From assembly GCA_947628565.1 (NCBI GenBank), contig CANRAH010000005.1, positions 1-64,000 on the forward strand: DNA of 64,000 bases. The letters are read 5' to 3'. The notes under the pieces were generated by a model. The model was not told the DNA's origin. It made no database searches and worked only from the letters and a program-made list of their open reading frames with translations. Source of the stretch: an uncultured Bacilli bacterium. GTDB taxonomy: Bacteria > Bacillota_I > Bacilli_A > RF39 > UBA660. The stretch's first letter is position 1; each line of letters starts with the position of its first letter. Both the position numbers and the translations under genes were made by a program. This document shows, one piece after another, positions 38,087-46,690 of the stretch.

Positions 38087-38087
38087 A

Positions 38088-38390
38088 TTATTTTACCACG
38101 ATTTTTTTGATTTCAACTTTAGTGTATGGTTGACGATGTCCTTGAGTTCTATGGTAATTTTTCTTTTGATTATATTTATAAACTATAATCTTTTTACCCT
38201 TACCATTTTTTACAACTTCACCTTCAACATAAGCATTAGTTAAAACAGGTGTTCCATAAATACCATTAGCCATTAAAACTTTATCAAATTTTACTTTGTC
38301 ATTAGCTTCTTTGTCTAATTTTTCGATATAAAGAACTGTACCTTCTTCAACATAATATTGCTTTCCACCAGTTTCTATAACTGCTTTCAT
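38088..38390 (-). CDS. rplU: Ribosomal protein L21
   Basis: 100 residues from the ATG at 38390 (AAAGGAGG, 4-nt spacing). [17 protein letters not shown] and the C-terminal [21 protein letters not shown] block are diagnostic. Preceded by its leader RNA. Confidence 0.98.
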   Translation of the reverse strand: MKAVIETGGKQYYVEEGTVLYIEKLDKEANDKVKFDKVLMANGIYGTPVLTNAYVEGEVVKNGKGKKIIVYKYNQKKNYHRTQGHRQPYTKVEIKKIVVK

Positions 38391-38394
38391 AAAT

Positions 38395-38480
38395 CCTCCT
38401 TTTAAACTAAGACTCACCATTAAGGTACTTACGTTTCAAAACCTTTTCTGTGTGGTTGTAGAGTGAGGCCCTACACGTTT
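38395..38480 (-). promoter_or_regulatory. L21 (rplU) leader RNA
   Basis: Between spoIVFB and rplU. On the minus strand a TGTAG...CTACA hairpin is followed by CCACACAGAAAAGG and an AAGGT...ACCTT stem ending near the RBS. Position and conserved ACAGAAA/GGTAC-type elements match the Bacillus L21 leader, thought to bind L21. Confidence 0.75.
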
Positions 38481-38489
38481 TAAATAATA

Positions 38490-39239
38490 TCATAAATTGT
38501 TTGTAATGTCAAACATTTTCTTCAAAAAATAGTTTTCTGTCATATATTTTTCATCTATATAAAACAAATGTCTATAATCTTTTTTCATTTCAGATACATT
38601 ATTAATTATTTTTTTATGTTTAAATTTAAACTCATTTAAATATCTTTCAAGTAAAAATTTATTAAAAATTTCTTTTCTTTCTTTATATAATTTATTGACT
38701 TCTAAAAATAGAAAAGATAAAACCAATATAAATAATTTATTGATTTTGAAAAACAGTATTGAAAATATAATTATCAAAATATAAGAAATTATTACTGAAA
38801 TTAATAAACTATTTTTAAAACTCGTTATTTTATTTAATAATACATTAAGTATTTTAGATCCATCCAAAGGATATATTGGTATCAAATTAAATATTATTAT
38901 GAAATAATTAATCATGTCAAAATATTCATAATCTATATATTGTTTAATTATCATATAAAAGATAAATTGAAATATGACTCCTGATATTGCAATCAAAAAT
39001 TCCTCTATTAGTGGTCTATTTATTATTTCATTAAATTTAGTAAGTCCACCAAAAGGAAGAATAATAATTTTATCTATATTCCATTTAAAGAATAATGCCA
39101 TTATTATATGTCCTAATTCATGAATTGTTATAATAAGCATAAAGTAACTTATAAATCTAAAATGGCCTATTAAAATAAATATTAACACACAAATTAAAAA
39201 AAGAGGATGCAAATATATTTTATTTAAGATATTCTTCAT
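38490..39239 (-). CDS. spoIVFB: Site-2 protease SpoIVFB (M50)
   Basis: 249 residues, six or so membrane segments. Zinc site HELGH at residues 40-44 and the second motif YPLDGSKI with Asp126 are intact, so it should be active. In B. subtilis SpoIVFB cuts pro-sigma-K in the mother cell during sporulation. The block spoIVFA-spoIVFB-rplU-prp-rpmA is preserved here. Starts 20 nt inside spoIVFA. Whether this organism sporulates cannot be told from the window. Confidence 0.93.
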   Translation of the reverse strand: MKNILNKIYLHPLFLICVLIFILIGHFRFISYFMLIITIHELGHIIMALFFKWNIDKIIILPFGGLTKFNEIINRPLIEEFLIAISGVIFQFIFYMIIKQYIDYEYFDMINYFIIIFNLIPIYPLDGSKILNVLLNKITSFKNSLLISVIISYILIIIFSILFFKINKLFILVLSFLFLEVNKLYKERKEIFNKFLLERYLNEFKFKHKKIINNVSEMKKDYRHLFYIDEKYMTENYFLKKMFDITNNL

Positions 39240-39756
39240 AATTTAATATATTTGAATCTTTTTTATACACTAAATATAGATTTTTATTAGCTTCACCTAA
39301 AACAGATCCTTTTTTTACATAATCATAAAGTTTAACATTCGTGTTATTAATATTTCCATACCATTCATCTATACCATCTACTCTTTGAACTATTATTGTA
39401 TTGCCATATCCCTCTTTATCACCAATAAATACCACAATTCCACTTTCTTCAAGTGGCACTAAATAGTTATCATCAACGGTAAGTTTAACTCCATCCATAT
39501 ATTTTTCTTTATCATTATACACTAATTTTTCGCTGAAAACTGCATCTGTTTTTATTATGTTATCAAGTATATCAGTATTACCAATGTATTTGTTATAAAG
39601 CTTTTTTAAATACGTATACGAAATATTGTTATCATATACTTGTTTATAAAAATTATTTTTAAAACTTGTACTAGACTTTATTAAAATTAAAACTACAAGC
39701 ATTAATATTATCGAAATTAAAGTTTTAGAAAAAAAGATTGTTCTTTTATTTTTCAT
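39220..39756 (-). CDS. spoIVFA: SpoIVFA-like protein, degenerate M23 domain
   Basis: 178 residues: one N-terminal membrane segment (about 9-27), a linker, and a C-terminal LytM/M23-like domain (GIVVFIGDKEGYGNTIIVQRVDG, GSVLGE). The zinc ligands H...D and HxH are absent, as in B. subtilis SpoIVFA, which does not hydrolyse peptidoglycan but holds SpoIVFB inactive together with BofA. Overlaps spoIVFB by 20 nt. Confidence 0.85.
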   Translation of the reverse strand: MKNKRTIFFSKTLISIILMLVVLILIKSSTSFKNNFYKQVYDNNISYTYLKKLYNKYIGNTDILDNIIKTDAVFSEKLVYNDKEKYMDGVKLTVDDNYLVPLEESGIVVFIGDKEGYGNTIIVQRVDGIDEWYGNINNTNVKLYDYVKKGSVLGEANKNLYLVYKKDSNILNYEEYLK

Positions 39757-39804
39757 GGCATCACCAATAAAAGTATATGATACACATTAAAAATATTAGA
39801 ACAA

Positions 39805-40407
39805 TTATTTTTCTTTTATCAAATGTTTATTTAAAGAGTAATATTGTACTCCAGATATAATTGACATTATAGTAGCTACAAAAAGTAATGCCTTTGAAAC
39901 TGAAATATTCCAAAGTTCAAATGGTAAATTATAGAAAAATGTAAGTACAATTCCTACCATAAGACAAGCTGTTTTTATTTTTCCAGATTTAATTGCAGCT
40001 ACAACTTTACCTTTACTTGCTGCAAGCATTTTAATTGAATTAACTACACTATCTCTAATAATTATTATTACTGGTATAATTGGATGTATAAATCCTTGAG
40101 ATGCAAGTATAATTAATACTGAATTAACAAGAATTTTATCTGCAATAGCATCAATCATTTTACCAAAATCAGTAATCAAATTATATTTACGAGCAAAATA
40201 ACCATCTAAAAAATCAGTTAAAGATGCTATTATAAATAATACTCCTGCAACTATATATTTCAAATCTATAACTATAGCTTCATTTACAAATATTTTAGGT
40301 ATTTCAAGTCCAAATAATGTAGTTATATAATTACCACCTAATAAAATTATTATTATTATTATAGTAATTATAATTCTTGATATTGTAAGTTTATTAGGCA
40401 AGTTCAT
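39805..40407 (-). CDS. pgsA: CDP-diacylglycerol-glycerol-3-phosphate 3-phosphatidyltransferase
   Basis: 200 residues from the ATG at 40407, 8 nt after AAGGAGT. The CDP-alcohol phosphotransferase motif D-G-x2-A-R-x8-G-x3-D-x3-D is exact (DGYFARKYNLITDFGKMIDA plus IADK). Four or more membrane segments. Makes phosphatidylglycerol phosphate. The start lies inside the end of the rodZ-like gene, as in B. subtilis ymfM-pgsA. Confidence 0.96.
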   Translation of the reverse strand: MNLPNKLTISRIIITIIIIIILLGGNYITTLFGLEIPKIFVNEAIVIDLKYIVAGVLFIIASLTDFLDGYFARKYNLITDFGKMIDAIADKILVNSVLIILASQGFIHPIIPVIIIIRDSVVNSIKMLAASKGKVVAAIKSGKIKTACLMVGIVLTFFYNLPFELWNISVSKALLFVATIMSIISGVQYYSLNKHLIKEK

Positions 40408-40897
40408 AAATATTAACTCCTTCATCCACTATTGTATTTGATATTTTTTCATCATCTTTCGTTACAAGTAAAACTATAATATATATAATAACTACTATAA
40501 AAAGAATAATTCCACTTACTATCAAATAACTTGGAACATTTTTTTGTTTACTCTTTTCCATCGTATAAGGTGATGAAATTTTAACTGTCTTTAGTTTTTT
40601 TTCTTTTTTTCTTTGTTCTTTCTCTGCTTTTTTTATATCATCCAATGAAATTTTAGATGTAAAATCAAATAAATATTCGTTAAATTCTTCTACCATTTCA
40701 TCATAATCTAATCCTAAATATTTGGAATAATTTTTTATAAACATTTTCAAATAAAAAATATCTTTAAATGCCTCTTTATTTCCCTGTTCTATGTTTTCTA
40801 ATTGAGATGGTCTAAGTTTCAAATCTAAAGCAGCTTCTTCTAGTGTAATTCCCATAGACTCACGTGCTTCTTTTAATTTTTCTCCAATCTCTTTCAT
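40394..40897 (-). CDS. rodZ: RodZ-like HTH membrane protein
   Basis: 167 residues. Helix-turn-helix domain at 1-70 (EKLKEARESMGITLEEAALDL), a basic Lys/Glu linker, and one membrane segment at about 127-150. Short extracellular tail. RodZ links MreB to the membrane; the HTH is a protein-binding module. Shorter than E. coli RodZ because the periplasmic beta domain is missing, as in many Firmicutes. Confidence 0.88.
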   Translation of the reverse strand: MKEIGEKLKEARESMGITLEEAALDLKLRPSQLENIEQGNKEAFKDIFYLKMFIKNYSKYLGLDYDEMVEEFNEYLFDFTSKISLDDIKKAEKEQRKKEKKLKTVKISSPYTMEKSKQKNVPSYLIVSGIILFIVVIIYIIVLLVTKDDEKISNTIVDEGVNIYELA

Positions 40898-40916
40898 TTT
40901 TACCTCAATTCTATAA

Positions 40917-41277
40917 TAAAAATAATATTTTATAAGCCATGTTCTGTTCTCCTATATAGGAGCGACAAATATTTATCTACTTAAAACTAAGTCCCTAGAT
41001 TAGTTCATTTCCTTTTCTAGAGTTCCCCTACCAAAATTTGGGTTTCTCACTCGCGGGGTTTACCACGTTCCACTTCCACAATTTCTTGCTTATTCGTCAC
41101 TTTGGCACTTTTATACTTAATCTAACCATATTAAAACTTAGGTTATTTCAGAGCCGTTAGCTTACGCTACCAAAAGTTATTTTTTCCTTTTGCACGAACA
41201 CTACAACCATCTCAGATTGTGTGAGCATGGACTTTCCTCTACATTATAAAAAATGCAGCATTTGTCAAAATATTATT
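40917..41277 (-). ncRNA. rnpB: RNase P RNA, type B
   Basis: On the minus strand the universal GAGGAAAGTCC (about 41239-41229) followed by ATGCTCACAC marks CR-I. The hairpin just before it (CTGCATT/AATGTAG) corresponds to P3 of the Bacillus form. Near the 3' end ACAGAACATGGCTTAT matches the conserved tail. P1 is a perfect 11-bp pairing between 41267-41277 and 40921-40931, and a T run follows. About 360 nt. The 5' end overlaps the gpsB stop codon. Confidence 0.95.
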
Positions 41278-41599
41278 CTTTGCCATAAATTATTTTTTCT
41301 AATTTTGAAATGCGTCTTAATATATCAGAATTAGAAACATTACCGCTACTACTTTCCTCAGATAAAACATCAAGTTTAGTCTTCAAGTTTCTGATTTCTT
41401 GTTTTAGCCTAATATTATCTTCAATAAGATCCTTCTTATCTTTTTCTAATTCACTAATTATAGAATTCATCTCTTCATAATCTTTTATTATAACATCTAA
41501 ATATTTATCAACTTCTTGTGGACTATAACCTCTTGTATTTATTTTAAACTCTTTTTCTAAAATATCATTACTAGTCAAAATTACTCTATCTTTGTACAT
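41273..41599 (-). CDS. gpsB: Cell-division regulator GpsB
   Basis: 108 residues from the ATG at 41599 (AGGTGGAG upstream). The N-terminal DivIVA-type domain (ILEKEFKINTRGYSPQEVDKYL, residues 14-35) is followed by coiled coil and a short C-terminal trimerisation helix (ILRRISKLEKIIYG). GpsB shuttles PBP1 between side wall and septum; ponA lies nearby. The gpsB-rnpB adjacency is that of B. subtilis. Confidence 0.95.
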   Translation of the reverse strand: MYKDRVILTSNDILEKEFKINTRGYSPQEVDKYLDVIIKDYEEMNSIISELEKDKKDLIEDNIRLKQEIRNLKTKLDVLSEESSSGNVSNSDILRRISKLEKIIYGKE

Positions 41600-41707
41600 T
41601 ACACTCCACCTCACTTATTCCTTTTAAATTATCTCAAAAAAAAAAGCTTTTGTCAATACAAGGAAATATATACTAGCTAAGGTAAATAACCTAAAATATA
41701 TTAAAAA

Positions 41708-41733
41708 CTACTTACCCTTAATTGAGTAAGTAG
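41708..41733 (-). terminator. Terminator overlapping the 3' end of a small ORF
   Basis: 8-bp stem (CTACTTAC/GTAAGTAG) with a 10-nt loop followed on the minus strand by TTTTTAA. The stop codon of the ORF at 41708-41803 is its last stem triplet. Confidence 0.65.
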
Positions 41734-41803
41734 AAAGTTTTATATAACTTACATCATTTATCATATTATTAAATATACTCTCTATATGAGAATTATTATT
41801 CAT
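41708..41803 (-). CDS. Possible 31-residue peptide
   Basis: ATG at 41803 preceded by GAGGTGATAAG, a good ribosome binding site, reading MNNNSHIESIFNNMINDVSY and ending IKLSTYSIKGK. Hydrophilic, no membrane segment. It terminates within a clear intrinsic terminator, giving a minimal transcription unit between gpsB and recU. Could be a real small protein, a leader peptide or a remnant. No family recognised. Confidence 0.4.
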   Translation of the reverse strand: MNNNSHIESIFNNMINDVSYIKLSTYSIKGK

Positions 41804-41827
41804 CTTATCACCTCACCCATATATTAG

Positions 41828-41940
41828 CACTTTTAGATTTCAAAATGTTGTGTTTCGACAAAACTAGCTAAAACTTTCTAAAGTGATTTTTTTAAGTAGA
41901 AAAATTATTTATTTTATTGTATAATATTGTTGGTGATTTT
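41828..41940 (+). promoter_or_regulatory. recU-ponA promoter region
   Basis: TATAAT at 41920-41925 lies 15 bp before the recU start; no good -35 at 17 bp. An imperfect inverted repeat (CACTTTTAGA at 41828-41837, TCTAAAGTG at 41877-41885) sits between this promoter and the divergent small ORF and could bind a regulator. Confidence 0.45.
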
Positions 41941-42504
41941 ATGAATTATCCGGGTGGTTTGAAAAAGGATTGCATAAAAACAAGAACATATAGTAATAGA
42001 GGAATGAATTTAGAATGGGATTTAAATGATTCTAATGAATATTATTTAATTAACAATATAGCTGTTATATACAAAAAACCTACCCCTATAACTATAAATA
42101 AAGTAGATTATAAGGCAAGAAATGATGCAGTTATTAAAGAAGCTCACTTTAAAACTCCATCAACCACTGATTACAATGGGATATATAAAGGAAAATATAT
42201 AGATTTTGAGGCAAAGGAAACGAAAAGTTTAACAAGTTTTCCCTTAAATAATATACACAAACACCAGATTGAACACTTGAGAAGAATTAATGCACATGGT
42301 GGTATTGGATTTATAGTCATAAGATTTACATCACTTGATGAAACATATCTTTTGTTTATAAATGATTTGCTAGAATTTTTGGATAATAATACAAAGTCAT
42401 CAATTCCTATTTCCTATTTTAAAGAAAAAGGACATATAATTAAAGGAGGAATATCTCCCAGACTTGACTATTTAAAAATAATTGATAAAGAGGTGTTTAT
42501 ATGA
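41941..42504 (+). CDS. recU: Holliday junction resolvase RecU
   Basis: 187 residues from the ATG at 41941, which follows GGTGAT; MNYPGG is the expected N-terminus. The nuclease core (NRGMNLEWDLN, TDYNGIYKGKYIDFEAKET) supplies the E/D and K residues of the resolvase fold. Cuts four-way junctions in recombination. The TGA stop overlaps the ponA ATG, as in B. subtilis recU-ponA. Confidence 0.97.
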   Translation: MNYPGGLKKDCIKTRTYSNRGMNLEWDLNDSNEYYLINNIAVIYKKPTPITINKVDYKARNDAVIKEAHFKTPSTTDYNGIYKGKYIDFEAKETKSLTSFPLNNIHKHQIEHLRRINAHGGIGFIVIRFTSLDETYLLFINDLLEFLDNNTKSSIPISYFKEKGHIIKGGISPRLDYLKIIDKEVFI

Positions 42505-45353
42505 AAAAAGAAAAGAAAAAAGGTAAAGTTAAAAAGAAGGGGCAAAAAATAAAAAAACAAAATAGATTTACAAAAATTAAATCTATCTTCACAAAACATA
42601 TAATAGACATATTATTAATTATCGCTCTTCTAGTAATATTTGCTTTATTAATGAAATTTTTAAGTCTTAAAAAAGCAATTATATTATTCGGTTTAATAGT
42701 TATATTTTATATGATTTTAAGATTTATTTTAGGAAGCTTTACAGTACCTAAAAGAGAAAGAAAGAAAACTCTAAAAAAACGTCTTAAAGTATTGTTTATA
42801 ATTTTTCTTGGATTTTTTATAACTGGAATTATATGCGTTGTACTTTTTGCATCATATATTGTTATGAATGCTCCAGAATTTAACGAAGAACTACTCTACG
42901 TAAAAGAGCCATCAATAATTTTAAATAATAATGGTGAAGAAATTGCTAAATTAGGAGCTGAAAAACGTGTTGCTGTAACTTATGATGAACTTTCAGAAGT
43001 TTTAATAGATGCAATTATTGCAACGGAGGATTCAAGATTTTTTGAACATAATGGTGTTGACTGGGCAAGATTTTTAAAAGCTTCAATTTATCAAGTTTTA
43101 GGTTATCACGATGCTGGTGGTGGATCTACATTAACAATGCAAGTTTCAAAAAATGCATACACTGATAAAGAAGATGAAGGAATTGAAGGAATAATAAGAA
43201 AATTCACTGATTTGTACGTTTCAATGTTTATCCTTGAAAAGAATTATACAAAAGAACAAATTATGGAATTCTATGTCAATTCACAATGGCTTGGAAAAAA
43301 TACTTTCGGTGTTGAACAGACAGCTCTTACCTACTTTGGAAAAAGCGTAAAAGATTTGAATGTTTCTGAAGCCGCCATGATTGCTGGTTTATTCCAAGCA
43401 CCTGGAAGATATGATCCATACAAAAATCCGGAGGCTACAGAAGAAAGAAGAAAAAAAGTTTTATCACTTATGTTAAGACATGGTTACATAAATAAAAAAG
43501 AATACGAAGTAGCCTTAAAGATGACTGTAGATAAAATCGTATTACCTCAATCAGAAAGTATATATGCAAGTGGTGAGGTATCTCAATACCAATCATTTAT
43601 AGATACTGTTGTTGAAGAAGTAAAAGAAAAAACTGGTAAGAATCCATATTCAACATCTATGATTATATATACAACTTTAAACACTGATGTTCAAGATTAT
43701 TTAAATGATATTATGACAGGTAAATCATTTACTTGGGAAAATGATGTAATACAATCAGGAATTGCTATTGTAAATGTCAAAGACGGTAGTGTTGTTGCAA
43801 TAGGTGGCAATAGATCTTCTAATATAATAGATTCTTATAACTTTGCAACAGATCTTAATAATCAAATTGGTTCAACAGCAAAACCTTTATATGATTATGG
43901 TCCTGCTATTGAATATAACAATTGGTATTCTGGACAATTAATCGTAGATGAACCATCATCATACACTGGTGGTAAAGCTGTTAAAAATTGGAATGGAACA
44001 TTTGAAGGATTAGAAACAATGAGAATTGCTTTAAAAGGTTCAAGAAATATTCCAGCACTTAAAACATTTAAACAAAATGATAAATCTAAAGTTATAAATT
44101 TTGTTACTAATTTAGGTTTAACTCCTGAGATATATTCTTGTAATGACGGATATAAACTTTCATATAAATGGTTTAATAAAGCGGTATGTGTAAATAAAAA
44201 CGATGTAAACGATGTTGTTAACCCTATTGTTTCAAATACATTACACGAAGCACATTCAATTGGTGGATATAATGGAGAATCTCCTCTTTCTATGGCAGCA
44301 GCTTATGCAGCATTTGCCAACGGAGGTGTATATACAGAACCATATACTTTTACTAAAATCGTATTCAAAGATACAAATGAAGAATTCGTAAACGATATCA
44401 AAAAGACTAAAGCTATGAGCGAAGAAACTGCATATATAATAAGTGATATGTTAGCAACAACTGCTACACAAGCTATGCTAAGATATTACAATATAAATGG
44501 TGTCAAATATGCTGCAAAAACAGGAACTACTAATTTTGATGATGCCACTTATAAAGCAAAAGGTATTCCAAGTAGTGCTGTTCACGATTTATGGACAGTT
44601 GGATTTAATACAGAATATGCAATTGGTTTATGGTATGGATATGAAGATAAAGATATAGATAAAGACCATTATAATACCATTAGTAGAGGAAATAACTTAA
44701 GATTGTTCCAAGCTGTTGGTAAAAAAGTATTCACAAATAAAGATAACTTTAAACAACCTAGTGGTGTTGTTGCTGTCGAGATAGAATCAGAAAATGTTAC
44801 TGCTATGTTACCAAGTGAATTTACACCAAGTAATTTAAGACAAACTGAATTATTTATAAAAGGAACTGAACCTACCACAGTATCACCTAGATTCGACAAA
44901 TTGAAACCTGTATCAAATTTAAAATCTACAGTAAATAATAATGAAGTTACACTTACTTGGGATTCAGTAGCCACACCTTTAATTAATACCGAAGCAGGTT
45001 TAAGATCAGAATTCAGTAAATTATTTGAAAATGCAAATTATTTAGATTCTTTCATATCAGGAAGATTAAATTATATTAATTCTTATGTTGGTGGTATTGG
45101 ATACAACATTTATATTAAGAATGATGACGGTTCATTAAAACTACTAGATTTTGTAACTAGTAACAAATACACTACAACACTTGATATAGCTGGCGATTAT
45201 ACATTTGTAGTAAAAACTTCATATTCTATATTTAAAAGCAATATGAGTGATGGAGTTAGTGTTGATTGCAATATTAAATCATCAAGCGTAGTAATACCTC
45301 CTAAACCTACTCCAGATCCTGGCGAAACAGAGCCACCTGGTGAAACAAATTAA
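42501..45353 (+). CDS. ponA: Class A penicillin-binding protein (PBP1)
   Basis: 950 residues. A Lys-rich start, then up to three hydrophobic segments (about 33-50, 57-75 and 92-117), where one is usual. GT51 glycosyltransferase: EDSRFFEHNGVDW near 174 and GGGSTLTMQVSKN near 210. Transpeptidase: STAKP near 458 (active Ser), SRN near 514 and KTGTT near 672. A fibronectin-III-like module and a Pro/Glu tail follow. Polymerises and cross-links peptidoglycan, which shows the cell has a wall. Coupled to recU by a 4-nt overlap; terminator at 45353-45381. Confidence 0.97.
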   Translation: MKKEKKKGKVKKKGQKIKKQNRFTKIKSIFTKHIIDILLIIALLVIFALLMKFLSLKKAIILFGLIVIFYMILRFILGSFTVPKRERKKTLKKRLKVLFIIFLGFFITGIICVVLFASYIVMNAPEFNEELLYVKEPSIILNNNGEEIAKLGAEKRVAVTYDELSEVLIDAIIATEDSRFFEHNGVDWARFLKASIYQVLGYHDAGGGSTLTMQVSKNAYTDKEDEGIEGIIRKFTDLYVSMFILEKNYTKEQIMEFYVNSQWLGKNTFGVEQTALTYFGKSVKDLNVSEAAMIAGLFQAPGRYDPYKNPEATEERRKKVLSLMLRHGYINKKEYEVALKMTVDKIVLPQSESIYASGEVSQYQSFIDTVVEEVKEKTGKNPYSTSMIIYTTLNTDVQDYLNDIMTGKSFTWENDVIQSGIAIVNVKDGSVVAIGGNRSSNIIDSYNFATDLNNQIGSTAKPLYDYGPAIEYNNWYSGQLIVDEPSSYTGGKAVKNWNGTFEGLETMRIALKGSRNIPALKTFKQNDKSKVINFVTNLGLTPEIYSCNDGYKLSYKWFNKAVCVNKNDVNDVVNPIVSNTLHEAHSIGGYNGESPLSMAAAYAAFANGGVYTEPYTFTKIVFKDTNEEFVNDIKKTKAMSEETAYIISDMLATTATQAMLRYYNINGVKYAAKTGTTNFDDATYKAKGIPSSAVHDLWTVGFNTEYAIGLWYGYEDKDIDKDHYNTISRGNNLRLFQAVGKKVFTNKDNFKQPSGVVAVEIESENVTAMLPSEFTPSNLRQTELFIKGTEPTTVSPRFDKLKPVSNLKSTVNNNEVTLTWDSVATPLINTEAGLRSEFSKLFENANYLDSFISGRLNYINSYVGGIGYNIYIKNDDGSLKLLDFVTSNKYTTTLDIAGDYTFVVKTSYSIFKSNMSDGVSVDCNIKSSSVVIPPKPTPDPGETEPPGETN

Positions 45354-45381
45354 AAATCATTAAGAAATTCTTAATGATTTT
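45353..45381. terminator. Bidirectional terminator between ponA and nth
   Basis: 12-bp perfect stem (AAAATCATTAAG/CTTAATGATTTT) with a 5-nt loop and T runs on both strands. It serves the converging ponA and nth genes and overlaps the nth stop. Confidence 0.85.
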
Positions 45382-45985
45382 TTTTACATATATTAATTAA
45401 TTTGCAATCATCACATATAGGATTTTTAGATTTACATTTATATCTACCGAACAGAACCAATTGATGATGTAACCTTGATAAATTATAATTTTTAAACTTT
45501 TTCATTAACTTATTTTCTATTTGTAAAACATCGTCATTAGGATTTGCAATTTTTAATCTTTTGCTAACCCTTGATACGTGCGTATCAACAGCTATAACAT
45601 TTTCGGAATAAAGATTCGATAAAACCACATTAGCAGTTTTTCTTCCTACACCACTTAAACTTTCTAGATACTTTCTATCATTTGGGACTATACCATTTTG
45701 ATCTTGCAATAATGATTTGGCTATTTTAATAATATTAGAAGCCTTTTTGTTAAATGTACCTATTGGCTTTATTATTTCAATTATATCATCAATATTAGCA
45801 TTACTAAGCTTTTCCAAAGTATCGTACTTTTTAAATAGTACTTCCGTTACCATATTAACTCTAGAGTCCTTTGTTTGCGCACTTAACATAACAGCAATTA
45901 ATAACTCATAGTCCTTATTATAATTTAATTCACATCGAGGATTAGGAAATAATTCATCCATATAATTAATTATTAAATTATTCAT
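45371..45985 (-). CDS. nth: Endonuclease III
   Basis: 204 residues. Helix-hairpin-helix LSGVGRKTANVV with catalytic Lys, catalytic Asp in VDTHVSRVSKRL, and the C-terminal 4Fe-4S loop C-x6-C-x2-C-x5-C (CKSKNPICDDCKLINIC). Removes oxidised pyrimidines. Starts inside the dnaD end (8-nt overlap), as in B. subtilis dnaD-nth. Confidence 0.97.
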   Translation of the reverse strand: MNNLIINYMDELFPNPRCELNYNKDYELLIAVMLSAQTKDSRVNMVTEVLFKKYDTLEKLSNANIDDIIEIIKPIGTFNKKASNIIKIAKSLLQDQNGIVPNDRKYLESLSGVGRKTANVVLSNLYSENVIAVDTHVSRVSKRLKIANPNDDVLQIENKLMKKFKNYNLSRLHHQLVLFGRYKCKSKNPICDDCKLINICKKNH

Positions 45986-46610
45986 TTAACCAATCATAAT
46001 CAAATAATTCTTTATTTTTATTGGAATTATTGCTTTTAAACTTTCTTCTATCATTTTCTACATCCTCTTTTGTTTTTATACCTTTTCTACCCCATTCATA
46101 AATAATTTTATCTATATATCTTAAATTATTAACTCCATTATAAGTAGCCTCTTTTAATGCTAATTTTATAAGTTCTTCACTATATCCGTTATCTAGCCAT
46201 CCAGTAATAATTTCATATTCCATAGGTGATAACGTCCTTGCAAACTCCGTTTCAAATACACTATATATATTTGAATCTTTTTTCTCATCAACATCAATAA
46301 GTGAAAAGGCAATTTTTTCAAATAAAGAATCTAAATTTATAAACTCACATCTTACATTATTAACCTTTTTCATTTCTATTTTCATAATGTTTTTTTCTGA
46401 TAAAGATGATATTGTTTCTAACACTGTATTTAAATCAATTTTTAAATCATTAGATATTTGTTTAGGATTATAAATATTACTGTTTTGATTTATTAAATAT
46501 ATAATCAATACAAATTCGCTATCAGTTATATTTAATTTTTTATAATTAAACATTAATTCTTTAGGAATTTGATAATTTATGCTTTTTAATAATTCTATCA
46601 ACTGACTCAT
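45978..46610 (-). CDS. dnaD: Replication initiation protein DnaD
   Basis: 210 residues: N-terminal winged-helix DDBH1 domain (ITDSEFVLIIYLI near 28-40) and C-terminal DDBH2 domain (PMEYEIITGWLDNGYSEELIKLALKEA, then YIDKIIYEW). Remodels DNA and helps load helicase at oriC and during restart. First gene of dnaD-nth. Confidence 0.93.
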   Translation of the reverse strand: MSQLIELLKSINYQIPKELMFNYKKLNITDSEFVLIIYLINQNSNIYNPKQISNDLKIDLNTVLETISSLSEKNIMKIEMKKVNNVRCEFINLDSLFEKIAFSLIDVDEKKDSNIYSVFETEFARTLSPMEYEIITGWLDNGYSEELIKLALKEATYNGVNNLRYIDKIIYEWGRKGIKTKEDVENDRRKFKSNNSNKNKELFDYDWLNE

Positions 46611-46658
46611 AAAACCACCTACCTAAATTATATATTAATTATATTTTTAAATCAAGTA

Positions 46659-46690
46659 AAAAATAAAAGATGTAAACACCTTTTATTTTT
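46659..46690 (-). terminator. Trigger factor gene terminator
   Basis: 11-bp stem (AAAAATAAAAG/CTTTTATTTTT) with a 10-nt loop, T run on the minus strand. Confidence 0.75.

Noticed and set aside
44669-44974. 101-codon minus-strand frame
   Set aside because: Antisense to the intact ponA coding sequence; no RBS.
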